The notes under the pieces are model-generated. The model was not told the origin of the DNA. It saw nothing but the letters and a program-made list of their open reading frames with translations, and did not search any database. A program made the translations under genes and the position numbers. From assembly GCA_965215825.1 (NCBI GenBank), contig CBDCEM010000003.1, positions 3,968,001 to 4,032,000 of the forward strand: 64,000 nucleotides of DNA. The letters run 5' to 3'. Each line of letters starts with the position of its first letter. The first letter of the stretch is position 1. This DNA is from JAWPMT01 sp965215825 (GTDB lineage Bacteria > Bacteroidota > Bacteroidia > Cytophagales > Cyclobacteriaceae). Positions 16,380-25,164 of this stretch are shown here, one piece after another.

Positions 16380-17291
16380 TCACTTCAAGAAGAAGTTGGC
16401 GAAATTCTGTTCATCAAATCCATATTTGGAAGGGTCTTCACCTGTGAACTCCTGGAAGTTTTTGATGAAGTGGGTCTGGTCATAGTATCCCGCTTTGTAA
16501 GCTACCTGGGCCCAGTTATCAGGCTTTTCATTGATCACTTTGAAGATGAAGGCATGTCGGATGATTCGGCAATATCTTTTCGGTGACATTCCCACGTGGA
16601 TCTTGAAATGCCGTTCAAGGGTTCTTTCTGTAATCTCTAGTTCCTGAACTAATTCCTGAACAGTCAACATGCCATTTGACAGTAGTATTCTTTCAAGAGC
16701 GCGATGCACAATCATCGGCGAATCAAAACGCTGTGATTCAATGAGCTCACGAATTCCCTGGCATTTTTCCTCAAATGATCGATTGGATATCGCCAGCGAC
16801 TTCACCTCGTCCCAAATCCCTGGAACGGATGGAAAAGGAACTACCTGATCCAGAATTAGAGCAGCATCTACTCCAAATAATGCATGTATCGACCAGGGTT
16901 GTAGTTTGATGGCAAACATCCTGGAGGCTCCGGTATTTCGAAGGTGAAAAAAGGAACGAATTTGACCTGCTAAAAGAAAAGGTGCCTGTCTGACCCAATG
17001 ACCTGAAATATCGATTTCGTATGGATCCCCAAAATGGAAGATTATTTCAGGATAACCATCTGGAATGATCTTCTGCTGGCCGACCTCCATTGTATTGCTT
17101 TCGATCATCCAAAACCACTTGACCCAGTGTGACAATTGGCCTTCGGCTTCTTGTTGGAAATATTGCACACGGGAAGATAATCTAATGTATTGAGTTGGAG
17201 GAAGGGTAAAGCCAGGAAAAGGCAAGCATGAAGTGGCTGCCAGCGGGGCCAGTAGCCTGGCTACCCGCGAGGAGGGTAGTGAGCGGGACAT
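16380..17291 (-). CDS. AraC-family transcriptional regulator
   Basis: An AraC-type regulator. The C-terminal third has the two helix-turn-helix units (LTVQELVQELEITERTLERH, then VAYKAGYYDQTHFIKNFQEF) ending in the usual DPSKYGF. The N-terminal half resembles the DUF6597 sensor (LSHWVKWFWMIES, IIPDGYPEIIFHFGDP, LLAGQIRSFFHL). The start is uncertain: ATG 17291 gives 303 residues, but the first 40 are proline- and alanine-rich and unlike family members, so GTG 17168, ten residues before the conserved part, may be the real start. The frame also runs on to 17366, antisense to the MarR gene. The ligand and targets are unknown; the divergent MarR neighbour may share control. Confidence 0.82.
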   Translation of the reverse strand: MSRSLPSSRVARLLAPLAATSCLPFPGFTLPPTQYIRLSSRVQYFQQEAEGQLSHWVKWFWMIESNTMEVGQQKIIPDGYPEIIFHFGDPYEIDISGHWVRQAPFLLAGQIRSFFHLRNTGASRMFAIKLQPWSIHALFGVDAALILDQVVPFPSVPGIWDEVKSLAISNRSFEEKCQGIRELIESQRFDSPMIVHRALERILLSNGMLTVQELVQELEITERTLERHFKIHVGMSPKRYCRIIRHAFIFKVINEKPDNWAQVAYKAGYYDQTHFIKNFQEFTGEDPSKYGFDEQNFANFFLK

Positions 17292-17354
17292 TTTGGGGAG
17301 GAAGTGTGGCCCTAAAATCCACGCTATCAACTGATTTGGATGTATGTTTACGTT

Positions 17355-17789
17355 ATGGAAAATCACGACCCGAAGCGTATTGGTTATTTACTGGAACGGA
17401 CCACTCGGATCATTAAGCTGAGCTATTCCCAATCATTCAAATCCGCAGGTTTTGACATTACGCCAGAACAATGGGTGATTCTGGAAAGCCTCTACTTTAA
17501 CAACGGGCAATCACAAAATGACCTGGCTGAATTCAGCTTCAAGGACGCACCTACTATCTCCCGAATTCTGGACCTTCTTTGTACGAAGGGGTATACCATA
17601 AGGGAAGAAGTAAAGGGTGATAAAAGGGCTCGAAAAATAACACTTACGGAAAAAGGTCATACCCTGGTAACGCAAATGCAGCCGTTGGTCGATGAACTCC
17701 GCGACCAGGGGTGGAAAGACCTAACGGATGATGATCACCAGACACTGGTCCGCATTGTTGATCAGGTGTTTCAAAACTACAACAACTGA
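17355..17789 (+). CDS. MarR-family transcriptional regulator
   Basis: A 144-residue winged-helix regulator of the MarR family. ATG 17355 (MENHDPKRIG) is preferred over an in-frame upstream Met. The fold is easy to follow: dimerisation helix with RTTRIIKLSYSQSFKSAG, DITPEQWVILESLYF, then the recognition helix in KDAPTISRILDLLCTKGY and the wing with KGDKRARKITLTEKG. MarR proteins bind palindromic operators as dimers and are released by small ligands. It is divergent from the AraC regulator, and the membrane protein downstream starts about 50 bp after its stop, so that gene is a possible target. Confidence 0.9.
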   Translation: MENHDPKRIGYLLERTTRIIKLSYSQSFKSAGFDITPEQWVILESLYFNNGQSQNDLAEFSFKDAPTISRILDLLCTKGYTIREEVKGDKRARKITLTEKGHTLVTQMQPLVDELRDQGWKDLTDDDHQTLVRIVDQVFQNYNN

Positions 17790-17837
17790 CCACAAAGTTG
17801 TGATTATGCAGGGTTGGTCATATCTTAGAATTACGTG

Positions 17838-19232
17838 ATGCAACCTCATGCCATGTCCGAAGATTCTGAAGAAGATCAATCAAAAGAAAATCAGGTAGCC
17901 CAGTGGCTGAAGAAACTGGAGCGTGAAAGCTGGCAGCTCGAATTGCTGGTTTCGGCTTTTACTATATTCTTGCTGATTCAGGCAGATATTGCCTATCAGG
18001 ACTTTTTTAAAGGCCTACGGTATGCGTATAACCTAACCGGAGACATACTGGCCTTCGTCTTTTTCTTCTTCGGTTTGCTGGGGGTCTCCGTTAGGGCCCT
18101 TACCCTCTTCCTGATACTCCATTTGATGCTACGTGGGTTTTGGATAGGCGCTATCGGACTAAGATCGGTCCAGCCTACGATTGATTTTTCTGCACTAAAT
18201 TATTCTTCGAGATTTACAGAACAGCTAAAAAAGAAGGTACGAAGCCTGGATGACCTTGTGATTTTATTGGATCAGGTCTGCAGTGTAATCTTCTCCTTCT
18301 CGTTTCTGATCATCTCCATGCTGATCGCTTTCGGGCTCTACTTACTGTTTCTTGGACTTGTTGTAATGCTTTCAAGATGGATCGGTGATCTCGCTGGAGA
18401 AATGGCATCCATAATATTTGCTTTGCTGTTAATCCCTCTGACACTAATTTCTGGTCTGATCTATCTGATTGATTACTTTTCTCTGGGATTTTTTAAGAAA
18501 TTCAAGTGGTTCTCGAAGTTCTATTTGCCTTTTTATCGGTTTTACGGGTTCATTACCTTCTCGGGGATCAGTCGATCGATTTATTACTACCTGATCACGA
18601 AGTTTTCTAAGAATCGCATTCGATGGATGTATTTGATCGCCATGGTCTTTTGGATTTTCAGTTTCACGATGAAATTTGATCAAAAACAATTTTATAGTAA
18701 TGACAGTGAAACGCACTTCCTTGAAAGCAACTACTTCGACGATGAAAGATCTGAAAAAGAATACGTTGCGCTGATCAGCATCCCGTCGAGGATTATCAAT
18801 GGGTCATTTATGCCATTGTTCATTCGTTACAATCCAGCAGATAACGAAGCCTTACGTCAGGTTTGTGATGACTTTGAGCCACCGAAAAAAGAGGGTTGGA
18901 ATTCAACTATAAAACTCAATATACAAGGAGGAAATGTCAACATCGGAGCGGATGAAAGTCCGGGGCAGATGGAAGCAAATATGTTGGATTGTCTTAATGA
19001 TATTTATCGGTTAACGATTAATGATTCTACCTATGATCATTTAGACATGTTCTTCTATGAACATCCAGCAAAAAAACAACCGGGAATGCTCACGATGCTA
19101 AGTACGACGGACTTCCAATCCGGGGCCAATCTTCTGAAACTTGAAAAACAGCAAAGTCTGCCATCTCAGCAAGATTCACTGATCTGGATTGATGTGTCTA
19201 TGCTTACCTTCTGGTTTGATTCCAAGAATTGA
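17838..19232 (+). CDS. Multi-pass membrane protein of unknown function
   Basis: About 464 residues. After a charged cytoplasmic start come several hydrophobic helices (LELLVSAFTIFLLIQADI, ILAFVFFFFGLLGVSVRAL, VIFSFSFLIISMLIAFGLY, LGLVVMLSRWIG, IIFALLLIPLTLISGLIYLI, MYLIAMVFWIFSFTM), followed by a soluble C-terminal part of about 180 residues. I recognise no family and see no transport signature. ATG 17838 was chosen over the GTG one codon upstream. The next gene, a flavin oxidase, begins 4 bp after the stop, so they are co-transcribed. Confidence 0.75.
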   Translation: MQPHAMSEDSEEDQSKENQVAQWLKKLERESWQLELLVSAFTIFLLIQADIAYQDFFKGLRYAYNLTGDILAFVFFFFGLLGVSVRALTLFLILHLMLRGFWIGAIGLRSVQPTIDFSALNYSSRFTEQLKKKVRSLDDLVILLDQVCSVIFSFSFLIISMLIAFGLYLLFLGLVVMLSRWIGDLAGEMASIIFALLLIPLTLISGLIYLIDYFSLGFFKKFKWFSKFYLPFYRFYGFITFSGISRSIYYYLITKFSKNRIRWMYLIAMVFWIFSFTMKFDQKQFYSNDSETHFLESNYFDDERSEKEYVALISIPSRIINGSFMPLFIRYNPADNEALRQVCDDFEPPKKEGWNSTIKLNIQGGNVNIGADESPGQMEANMLDCLNDIYRLTINDSTYDHLDMFFYEHPAKKQPGMLTMLSTTDFQSGANLLKLEKQQSLPSQQDSLIWIDVSMLTFWFDSKN

Positions 19233-19236
19233 ATGA

Positions 19237-20379
19237 ATGACTAACCACTTTGATGTAATTGTAGCCGGAGTTGGCAGCATGGGAGCTTCCACTTGCTATC
19301 ATTTGGCACGGTCTGGCTTATCTGTACTGGGACTGGAATCGCGATCAATCGTGAATGAGGATGCTTCGCACAGTGGGCAGACCAGAATTGTACGGAGGGC
19401 GTATTTTGAACACCCGGACTATGTACCGCTATTAAAATCTGCGTATCGAGGTTGGGCGACATTAGAACAGGTTACAGGCAAATCATTTTATCACCCGGTT
19501 GGATTGACCTATTTCGGAAAGCAAGGGCACCCTCTTCTCCAATCGGTGAAAAACTCTTCTGAACAATATGATTTGCCGCTTAAAAACCTGGACCAAAATG
19601 ACATTGCCAGTCTCTTACCGGACTTTAGTATACCTCCTCACTACGAAACGTTGCTTGAGTCCGAGGCTGGACTGGTATGCACAGATCAGGTAATATATGC
19701 TTATGGCGATCTGGCCGTGAAACATGGTGCTACATTGAAGGAATATGAGGGGGTCAAAGCATGGGTTTTGGAAAAAGATCATGTGGAAGTAGAAACCAAC
19801 AAGGGCCCCTACACCTGTGATAAATTGATCCTAACAAGTGGTGCCGGAAATCAACAACTTTTACCTGAAGCCTGGCCTTCCATGAAAGTCACACGACAGC
19901 TCATTTCCTGGGTAAAGCCAAAAAGTACGGCAAATTTGAAACTAGGTGAGTTACCTTGCTGGGTGCTGGCGCCCGATGATGAAAAAGGAATCTTCTATGG
20001 TTTTCCCATGCTCCCGGAATCTTACGGCGGCCCCACCGGACTGAAAGTTGCGCACCATTTTCCGGGTGAAAACATTGATCAAACAACAGATGAAGCATTA
20101 ATCATGGAAAAGCAGAAAATTGAGGCAATAATGGCCGATTTTATGCCTGGGGTTTTTGATGGTTTCATTGATATCACTAATTGCCTGTACACTTATACCA
20201 CTGATGACAATTTTATTATCGATCTCTTGCCCAACACACATCAGCGAGTGGTTGTCGCAGCAGGCTTTAGTGGTCACGGATTTAAGTTCGTTCCAGTCCT
20301 GGGCGAAATTCTAAGTGATCTGGCCATCAAAGGCAAAACAGATCACCCGATAAGCTTTTTGAAAGCCAGCCGCTTTTGA
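19237..20379 (+). CDS. solA: FAD-dependent amine oxidase (sarcosine / N-methyl-tryptophan oxidase type)
   Basis: A 380-residue D-amino-acid-oxidase-superfamily flavoprotein of the monomeric sarcosine oxidase/SolA branch. The Rossmann FAD motif is at the N-terminus (VIVAGVGSMGASTCYHLARS), followed by the branch-typical HSGQTRIVRRAYFEHPDYVPL. FSGHGFKFVPVLGEILSDL near the end is the flavin-contacting C-terminal motif. The usual covalent-FAD cysteine lies in the region DITNCLYTYTTDDNFIIDLL. Such enzymes demethylate N-methyl amino acids, giving formaldehyde and hydrogen peroxide. The real substrate is not determined, so the symbol is tentative. It is the last gene of a two-gene unit with the membrane protein. 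Confidence 0.85.
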   Translation: MTNHFDVIVAGVGSMGASTCYHLARSGLSVLGLESRSIVNEDASHSGQTRIVRRAYFEHPDYVPLLKSAYRGWATLEQVTGKSFYHPVGLTYFGKQGHPLLQSVKNSSEQYDLPLKNLDQNDIASLLPDFSIPPHYETLLESEAGLVCTDQVIYAYGDLAVKHGATLKEYEGVKAWVLEKDHVEVETNKGPYTCDKLILTSGAGNQQLLPEAWPSMKVTRQLISWVKPKSTANLKLGELPCWVLAPDDEKGIFYGFPMLPESYGGPTGLKVAHHFPGENIDQTTDEALIMEKQKIEAIMADFMPGVFDGFIDITNCLYTYTTDDNFIIDLLPNTHQRVVVAAGFSGHGFKFVPVLGEILSDLAIKGKTDHPISFLKASRF

Positions 20380-20773
20380 AGCCCGGATTGAATAAGACAA
20401 TGGTAGTACGTTCGTGAGGACAGGTACCCAGGCCTAGCACGTAATCCGGTAAGATCAAGAGTTCCTTTCAATAATGTTAAGTGAGTACACAAACATGGAC
20501 CGGAGTATATTCAGTTCGTGAGGGCACCAACTCTTGTAGGGATTAACAATCAAAAGCAAAGCGTGTCAAGGTTTAGCCTCTCATTCGTTTCTTATTCCTG
20601 ACGACATTCAATCCATCCACGGTCAAGATCATTTGTTTATCTTTCAATCAAATATTTAAATATATTAGCCATCGTTAGTGCTTGACCCAGCTCACTGGCA
20701 TCAAAAAATTATTGATGTGATTGCACGATAGTTTCCAGCTATATTTTTAACATTTCACCACTCCTTTTATTGG
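20380..20773. other. Intergenic region, 394 bp, with short repeated motif
   Basis: It separates the oxidase from the chemoreceptor and should hold the chemoreceptor promoter. The 5' half contains two copies of gttcgtgagg (20410-20419 and 20514-20523) 104 bp apart; a related gttcgtgag occurs at 23948 in another gap. The 3' half is AT-rich (caaatatttaaatatattag). I see no gene or tRNA here. Confidence 0.45.
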
Positions 20774-22948
20774 ATGAACAAAAGGACTCAATCTTATTTT
20801 GGACGCCTGAAAGTAGCAAACAAAATTGCTATCTCCAGCGCACTGGTTATCATTCTTGCCACTGTTAGTGGGATCTTTAGTCTTGGTACGTTTCGATCGA
20901 GTAGAACGGTTGACGAGCTGATTACCAATAAATATTACCCGCTCATTTCACAACTAAAAGCCCTCAGCACTTTATCTGAAAGCATAAATAACCTCTCTGT
21001 AAAATGGATTTACTCACCCAATGATGACGACAAAAGCGCTTTGAGAGGGGCACTTGTGGTAACATACCCAGGACATAGAAGGGTGATCAATGAAATCATA
21101 GCAGATTGGCCTGATTCAACCAGCGAAGCTATTTCGAAAGAACTGCAAGCTTTTGAACGAGTGATCCCAAGGGTTCGTGAACTTACAGATAAGTTGAACA
21201 GTGCTGCTGATTATTCTGACGATTTTCTACTTTTCGAATTGATTGCTCTTCTTGATGATGATATATCCGCACCATTGAAAGCCATAGCGGAAAACCTAAA
21301 TAGAGAGATAGGAAACTTAGAAACCACCTCCGAGCAACTGATCGCAACGAAATACGCTTCTTTTAACAGGCTTGAAATTATCATCGTTTCCATGACATTA
21401 TTGGCCATAATTATTGGGATCGGATCCACATTGCTGGCAACTCGTTCTATTGTTACCCCTATTCATCAACTTAATGATACCATTCAACAGCTAAGCAGAG
21501 GATCGATTCCTGAATTTAATTTGAAAGAGTCAAAGGATGAGATTGGTGATATCGTGAGGTCCGTAAACAAGCTTCGAACAAGTCTAATCAGTACGTCTAC
21601 TTTTGCTCAGGAAATAGGTAAAGGAAATTTAAATGCCAGTCACGAACTTCTTAGCGGCGATGACATTCTTGGACAGGCGCTGCTAAGTATGAAGCAAAAC
21701 CTATCTGCTGTGATTACGGAAACCAATCGGATCGTCTCCATGGTCGCTCAAGATGGAAGATTTGACAGCCGGGTGGATTTAACTGGCAAACAGGGAGCGT
21801 GGGAAGACCTTGGTGCCTCTATCAACCGCCTGTTCGAATCCATTGCTATTCCATTTCAGCAAGTTGGAGAAATATTGACCGACATGTCCAATGGAGACCT
21901 GAGTAAGCGATATGCAGATGAAGCACGAGGTGAGGTAGAGACGCTGAAGACTGGCCTTAATACGGCATTGCACAGTTTAAATGTTCTTCTGAATGAAATT
22001 GGGGGAACTGCCGAGACAATTTACAATTCTTCCTCAGAAATGCTCTCTTCAGGGGAGGAAATGATTGCGAACGTGACTGAAATATCCAGCGCGATTGGAG
22101 AGATGAGTTTGGGTGCCCAAAGTCAGGTCGGCAAGGTGGATGAATCCTCGCAGCTGGTGGAAGATATCCTTGTGAACACGAGTGAAATGATGTCCGACTC
22201 GGAGTTGATCTATGAGGCGGCTCGCACAGGAGTTACCGATAGTGAACGAGGAGCACAAATGATTGCCAATGTTTCTGGCAGTATTTCAGAGATCAGGAAA
22301 GCCTCTGACGCGACGGATGCGGCAATGAAAACGCTCTCTACCAATTCTAATGAGATCGAGCGAGTACTTGGTGTGATCACGGAAATCGCCTCACAGACTA
22401 ACCTATTGGCTTTGAATGCGGCAATAGAAGCGGCTCAGGCCGGTGATTCCGGAAGAGGCTTCGCGGTTGTTGCGGAAGAAATACGAAAACTTGCTGAAGA
22501 TTCCAGAAATTCTGCCAAGGAGATCCAGACGCTCATCAGCAATGTAAGCCAGGACACTTCACAAACGGTGAATCTGATGAACGTAATGACTACAGAAATT
22601 GAAAAAAGCGTCGAAGCTGCCAGTGAAGCCTCGGACGTTTTTAAAGACATTTCCGGGTCTTCTTCTTCAACACTCGGTTTTTCGGAACGAATTCTAAAAT
22701 CCAGCAAGAATCAATCTGATTTAATTCAAAAAGTAGTAGCTAATACAGAATCCGTGGTGGTCATTGCTGAGCAGACGGCAGCCGGCACCGAAGAAGTAGC
22801 GTCTTCTGTTACAGAAATGGAAGCAGGCATGAATACCTATATTAAAAAGTCACGTGACTTGAATGAGGTCTCTGACAAACTAAAAACGAACCTTGAAAGA
22901 TTCAAACTCAATTCTGAAGAAGATATTGATCGAACAGTACCAGAATAG
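20774..22948 (+). CDS. Methyl-accepting chemotaxis protein
   Basis: A 724-residue chemoreceptor. TM1 (about 16-36, ISSALVIILATVSGIFSLG) and TM2 (about 200-222, IIIVSMTLLAIIIGIGSTLL) enclose a periplasmic helical-bundle domain. HAMP follows (RSIVTPIHQLNDTIQQLSRG), with a second HAMP-like region near residue 370 (GEILTDMSNGDLSKRY). The signalling hairpin tip is intact (SQTNLLALNAAIEAAQAGDS, GRGFAVVAEEIRKLAEDS). There is no C-terminal CheR/CheB-binding pentapeptide. Such receptors control the CheA kinase. Two family-3 solute-binding proteins lie directly downstream and no transporter is present, so the receptor may read out ligand-loaded binding proteins. A decayed copy of its 3' part lies between those two genes. 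Confidence 0.92.
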   Translation: MNKRTQSYFGRLKVANKIAISSALVIILATVSGIFSLGTFRSSRTVDELITNKYYPLISQLKALSTLSESINNLSVKWIYSPNDDDKSALRGALVVTYPGHRRVINEIIADWPDSTSEAISKELQAFERVIPRVRELTDKLNSAADYSDDFLLFELIALLDDDISAPLKAIAENLNREIGNLETTSEQLIATKYASFNRLEIIIVSMTLLAIIIGIGSTLLATRSIVTPIHQLNDTIQQLSRGSIPEFNLKESKDEIGDIVRSVNKLRTSLISTSTFAQEIGKGNLNASHELLSGDDILGQALLSMKQNLSAVITETNRIVSMVAQDGRFDSRVDLTGKQGAWEDLGASINRLFESIAIPFQQVGEILTDMSNGDLSKRYADEARGEVETLKTGLNTALHSLNVLLNEIGGTAETIYNSSSEMLSSGEEMIANVTEISSAIGEMSLGAQSQVGKVDESSQLVEDILVNTSEMMSDSELIYEAARTGVTDSERGAQMIANVSGSISEIRKASDATDAAMKTLSTNSNEIERVLGVITEIASQTNLLALNAAIEAAQAGDSGRGFAVVAEEIRKLAEDSRNSAKEIQTLISNVSQDTSQTVNLMNVMTTEIEKSVEAASEASDVFKDISGSSSSTLGFSERILKSSKNQSDLIQKVVANTESVVVIAEQTAAGTEEVASSVTEMEAGMNTYIKKSRDLNEVSDKLKTNLERFKLNSEEDIDRTVPE

Positions 22949-22978
22949 GCACATGAAAGGGTCTAATAGTGACGACAG

Positions 22979-23034
22979 GGTTATGTTAAAAAGTAGATTT
23001 ATATTGTATTAATAATCAATCAATAAGCGATAGT
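22979..23034 (+). promoter_or_regulatory. Upstream region of the first solute-binding gene, conserved in the second copy
   Basis: The stretch with aaagtaga, atattgta and aataatcaatca ahead of ATG 23035 recurs with few changes before ATG 24178. The atattgta part resembles the Bacteroidota -7 element. Conservation reflects the duplication and perhaps retained promoter function. Confidence 0.45.
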
Positions 23035-23898
23035 ATGAGGTTCATTCTTTATTTTATCCTATTTACAACGACACTTTTTGGAGTGGACGCCCAAGGTTTC
23101 AGTGGGGACACCTGGGAAACAGCATTAAAAAATAAACGCGCCCGGGTAGTACTTACCAATGTCTATTTGGCCAATTTTTCCGAGACTGTGAACGGACAGG
23201 GTTCGGGTATTTGCTTTGATATCATGAATGACTTTGCGGCATTCGTTCAGACGAAGTATGGGGTAAGCATCAATTACGATTACAAACCAGTCGCGGACAC
23301 CAGGAATTTTCAGTCTTTTTTGAACGCTGTTCAAGCCAGTAAAGGCGGCGTATTTGGACTTGGAGACATAACCATCACCGATGAACGAAAAAGGATATTC
23401 GAATTTGCTCCACCTTATTTTGAAAATGTTGCCATCCTGGTGACAGACCGAAATTTACCAGAACTGAATTCTTTGGCAGACATCCCGACAACATTCAAAG
23501 GTATGAAGGCCGTATCCGAAATAGGAACTACGCACGATAAGATCCTGAAAGACATGCAAAGAAAATACGGCAACTTCGAAATCGTTTACGCGGAAAGTTC
23601 AATGGGAAAAGTCGATAAAGTACTGTCCTCACGAGAGTATTGGTCGTACCTTGATTTCCCCAATTATTTGCACCTGTTTTCTTCACGTATTGCCATTAGA
23701 CGCCATTCTGTTGGGGACCGAAAAGGAGAATTGTTTGGCTTTATTATGCCCAAAGGAAGCGACTGGGCACCTGTTATCGCTGAGTTCTTTCAGGCTAACG
23801 GAGGTTACGTAAGTAGCGAAGATTACCGTAAAGTACTTGAAAAAAACCTGGGTCCAAAAGGCGTAAAGTTGATTGGATTACTTTCGAGGAAGGAATAA
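23035..23898 (+). CDS. Periplasmic solute-binding protein, family 3 (copy 1)
   Basis: A 287-residue exported protein. The signal peptide is MRFILYFILFTTTLFGVDAQ. The body follows the SBP_bac_3 pattern of amino-acid-type binding proteins and receptor ligand domains: GICFDIMNDFAAFVQTKYG in lobe 1, GGVFGLGDITITDERKRIFE then FAPPYFENVAILVTDR at the hinge, and TTFKGMKAVSEIGTTHDKIL in lobe 2. No permease or ATPase gene is near, so it is probably a sensing partner of the chemoreceptor 87 bp upstream rather than a transporter component. It has a paralogue of identical length 280 bp downstream. Confidence 0.88.
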   Translation: MRFILYFILFTTTLFGVDAQGFSGDTWETALKNKRARVVLTNVYLANFSETVNGQGSGICFDIMNDFAAFVQTKYGVSINYDYKPVADTRNFQSFLNAVQASKGGVFGLGDITITDERKRIFEFAPPYFENVAILVTDRNLPELNSLADIPTTFKGMKAVSEIGTTHDKILKDMQRKYGNFEIVYAESSMGKVDKVLSSREYWSYLDFPNYLHLFSSRIAIRRHSVGDRKGELFGFIMPKGSDWAPVIAEFFQANGGYVSSEDYRKVLEKNLGPKGVKLIGLLSRKE

Positions 23899-23960
23899 CG
23901 CCACTTCTTCATAACTCCAACCAGAACTGAGAGGGGTTGGACTTCTAGTTCGTGAGACTC

Positions 23961-24091
23961 CAACCAGGAACATTAATGATTACCAATGTTTCAGGAGTCA
24001 CCCGATCAAAAAGGCCTCTGACAAACCAAAAACGAGCCCTGAAGACTCAAATTAATTCCGGGCAAGGTTATAGATCGAACAACCAGAATAG
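23961..24091 (+). pseudogene. Decayed 3' remnant of the chemoreceptor gene
   Basis: This stretch aligns with two separated parts of the chemoreceptor gene. Bases 23961-24022 match about 22245-22309, and bases 24016-24091 match 22870-22948, down to the equivalent of the stop (cagaatag). The two parts join at CTCTGAC, a 7-mer present in the intact gene at 22303-22309 and 22870-22876. The lost segment is 567 bp, a multiple of three. Later small indels break the frame. It shows that the duplicated unit once contained a receptor as well as a binding protein. Confidence 0.75.
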
Positions 24092-24118
24092 GCTTATTCA
24101 AGGGCCACAAAGTGACTC

Positions 24119-24177
24119 TAAATTATTTTAGAAAGTAGTTTAATATTGTATGAATAATCAATCATTACACTTGTAGT
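24119..24177 (+). promoter_or_regulatory. Upstream region of the second solute-binding gene
   Basis: Duplicate of the leader before copy 1 (gaaagtag, atattgta, aataatcaatca at the same distance from ATG 24178). It could drive copy 2 on its own. Confidence 0.45.
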
Positions 24178-25041
24178 ATGAGGTTCATCCTTTCCTTTAT
24201 CCTGTTTTCAGTAACACTTTTTGGAGTGAATGCGCAAGGTTTCAGTGGAGACACCTGGGCATCCGCATTGAAAAACAAACGTGCTACGGTGATCCTCACC
24301 AATGCCGATCTGACAAAGTTCTCAGAGACCGTGGATGGTATGGGTGCAGGCATTTGCTTCGAAATCATGGATGATTTTGCAACCTACATTCAGTCAAAAT
24401 ATGGAGTAAGGATTACTTATGAATATAAACCGGTCGCTAATACAGCAAACTTTCAATCATTTCTTGATGCAGTTAAGGCAAGTAAAGGTGGCGTTTTTGG
24501 ATTAGGAGATATTACCATAACCAACGAACGAAAAAGAACATTCGAATTTGCTCCACCTTACTTTGACAATGTCGCTATTCTGGTTACTGACAGAAGTGTA
24601 CCTGATTTGGCTTCTCTGTCGGATATTCCAACAACTTTCAACGGAATGAAAGCAGTATCTCAACGCGGAACTACACATGATAGGATACTCAAGGAAATGC
24701 GTGGCAAATATGGAAATTTTGAGATCGTATATGCGGAGAGTTCGGCGGAAAAAACGCAAAAAGTACTGTCATCTCCGACCTATTTTAGCTACATCGATTT
24801 CCCCAATTACCTGGATCTTTTCTCCTCTCGCATTGCAATTAAGAGGCATTCAGTTGGTGATCGTAATGAGGAATCTTATGGCTTTATCATGCCCAAAGGA
24901 TCCGACTGGGGCCCTCTTATCACCGAATTTTTCCAGGCTGACGGAGGCTATGTAAATAGTGATGATTATAGGGAGATATTGAACAAAAACCTGGGACCTA
25001 AAGTGGTTAAGCTTATAGGTCTTCTTTCCAGAAAGGATTGA
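24178..25041 (+). CDS. Periplasmic solute-binding protein, family 3 (copy 2)
   Basis: A 287-residue paralogue of the upstream binding protein, the same length and alignable throughout without gaps. The signal peptide is MRFILSFILFSVTLFGVNAQ. Shared blocks include GGVFGLGDITITNERKRTFE and FAPPYFDNVAILVTDR. Differences are spread over the surface and both lobes (for example ADLTKFSETVDGMGAGICFE), so the ligand range may have shifted while the fold is kept. Both copies remain intact, whereas the receptor remnant between them has decayed, implying selection for two binding proteins served by one receptor. Confidence 0.88.
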   Translation: MRFILSFILFSVTLFGVNAQGFSGDTWASALKNKRATVILTNADLTKFSETVDGMGAGICFEIMDDFATYIQSKYGVRITYEYKPVANTANFQSFLDAVKASKGGVFGLGDITITNERKRTFEFAPPYFDNVAILVTDRSVPDLASLSDIPTTFNGMKAVSQRGTTHDRILKEMRGKYGNFEIVYAESSAEKTQKVLSSPTYFSYIDFPNYLDLFSSRIAIKRHSVGDRNEESYGFIMPKGSDWGPLITEFFQADGGYVNSDDYREILNKNLGPKVVKLIGLLSRKD

Positions 25042-25164
25042 ATCAGACATTGGTTCTTATCAACACCCAGCAAACGTCAAAAATTAAAGACTATTGGCTA
25101 TTTACCGGGTGATGACAAAGTGAACAACCTCCTAAAATATTGCTCTGATTTTCCAGGATACGTG

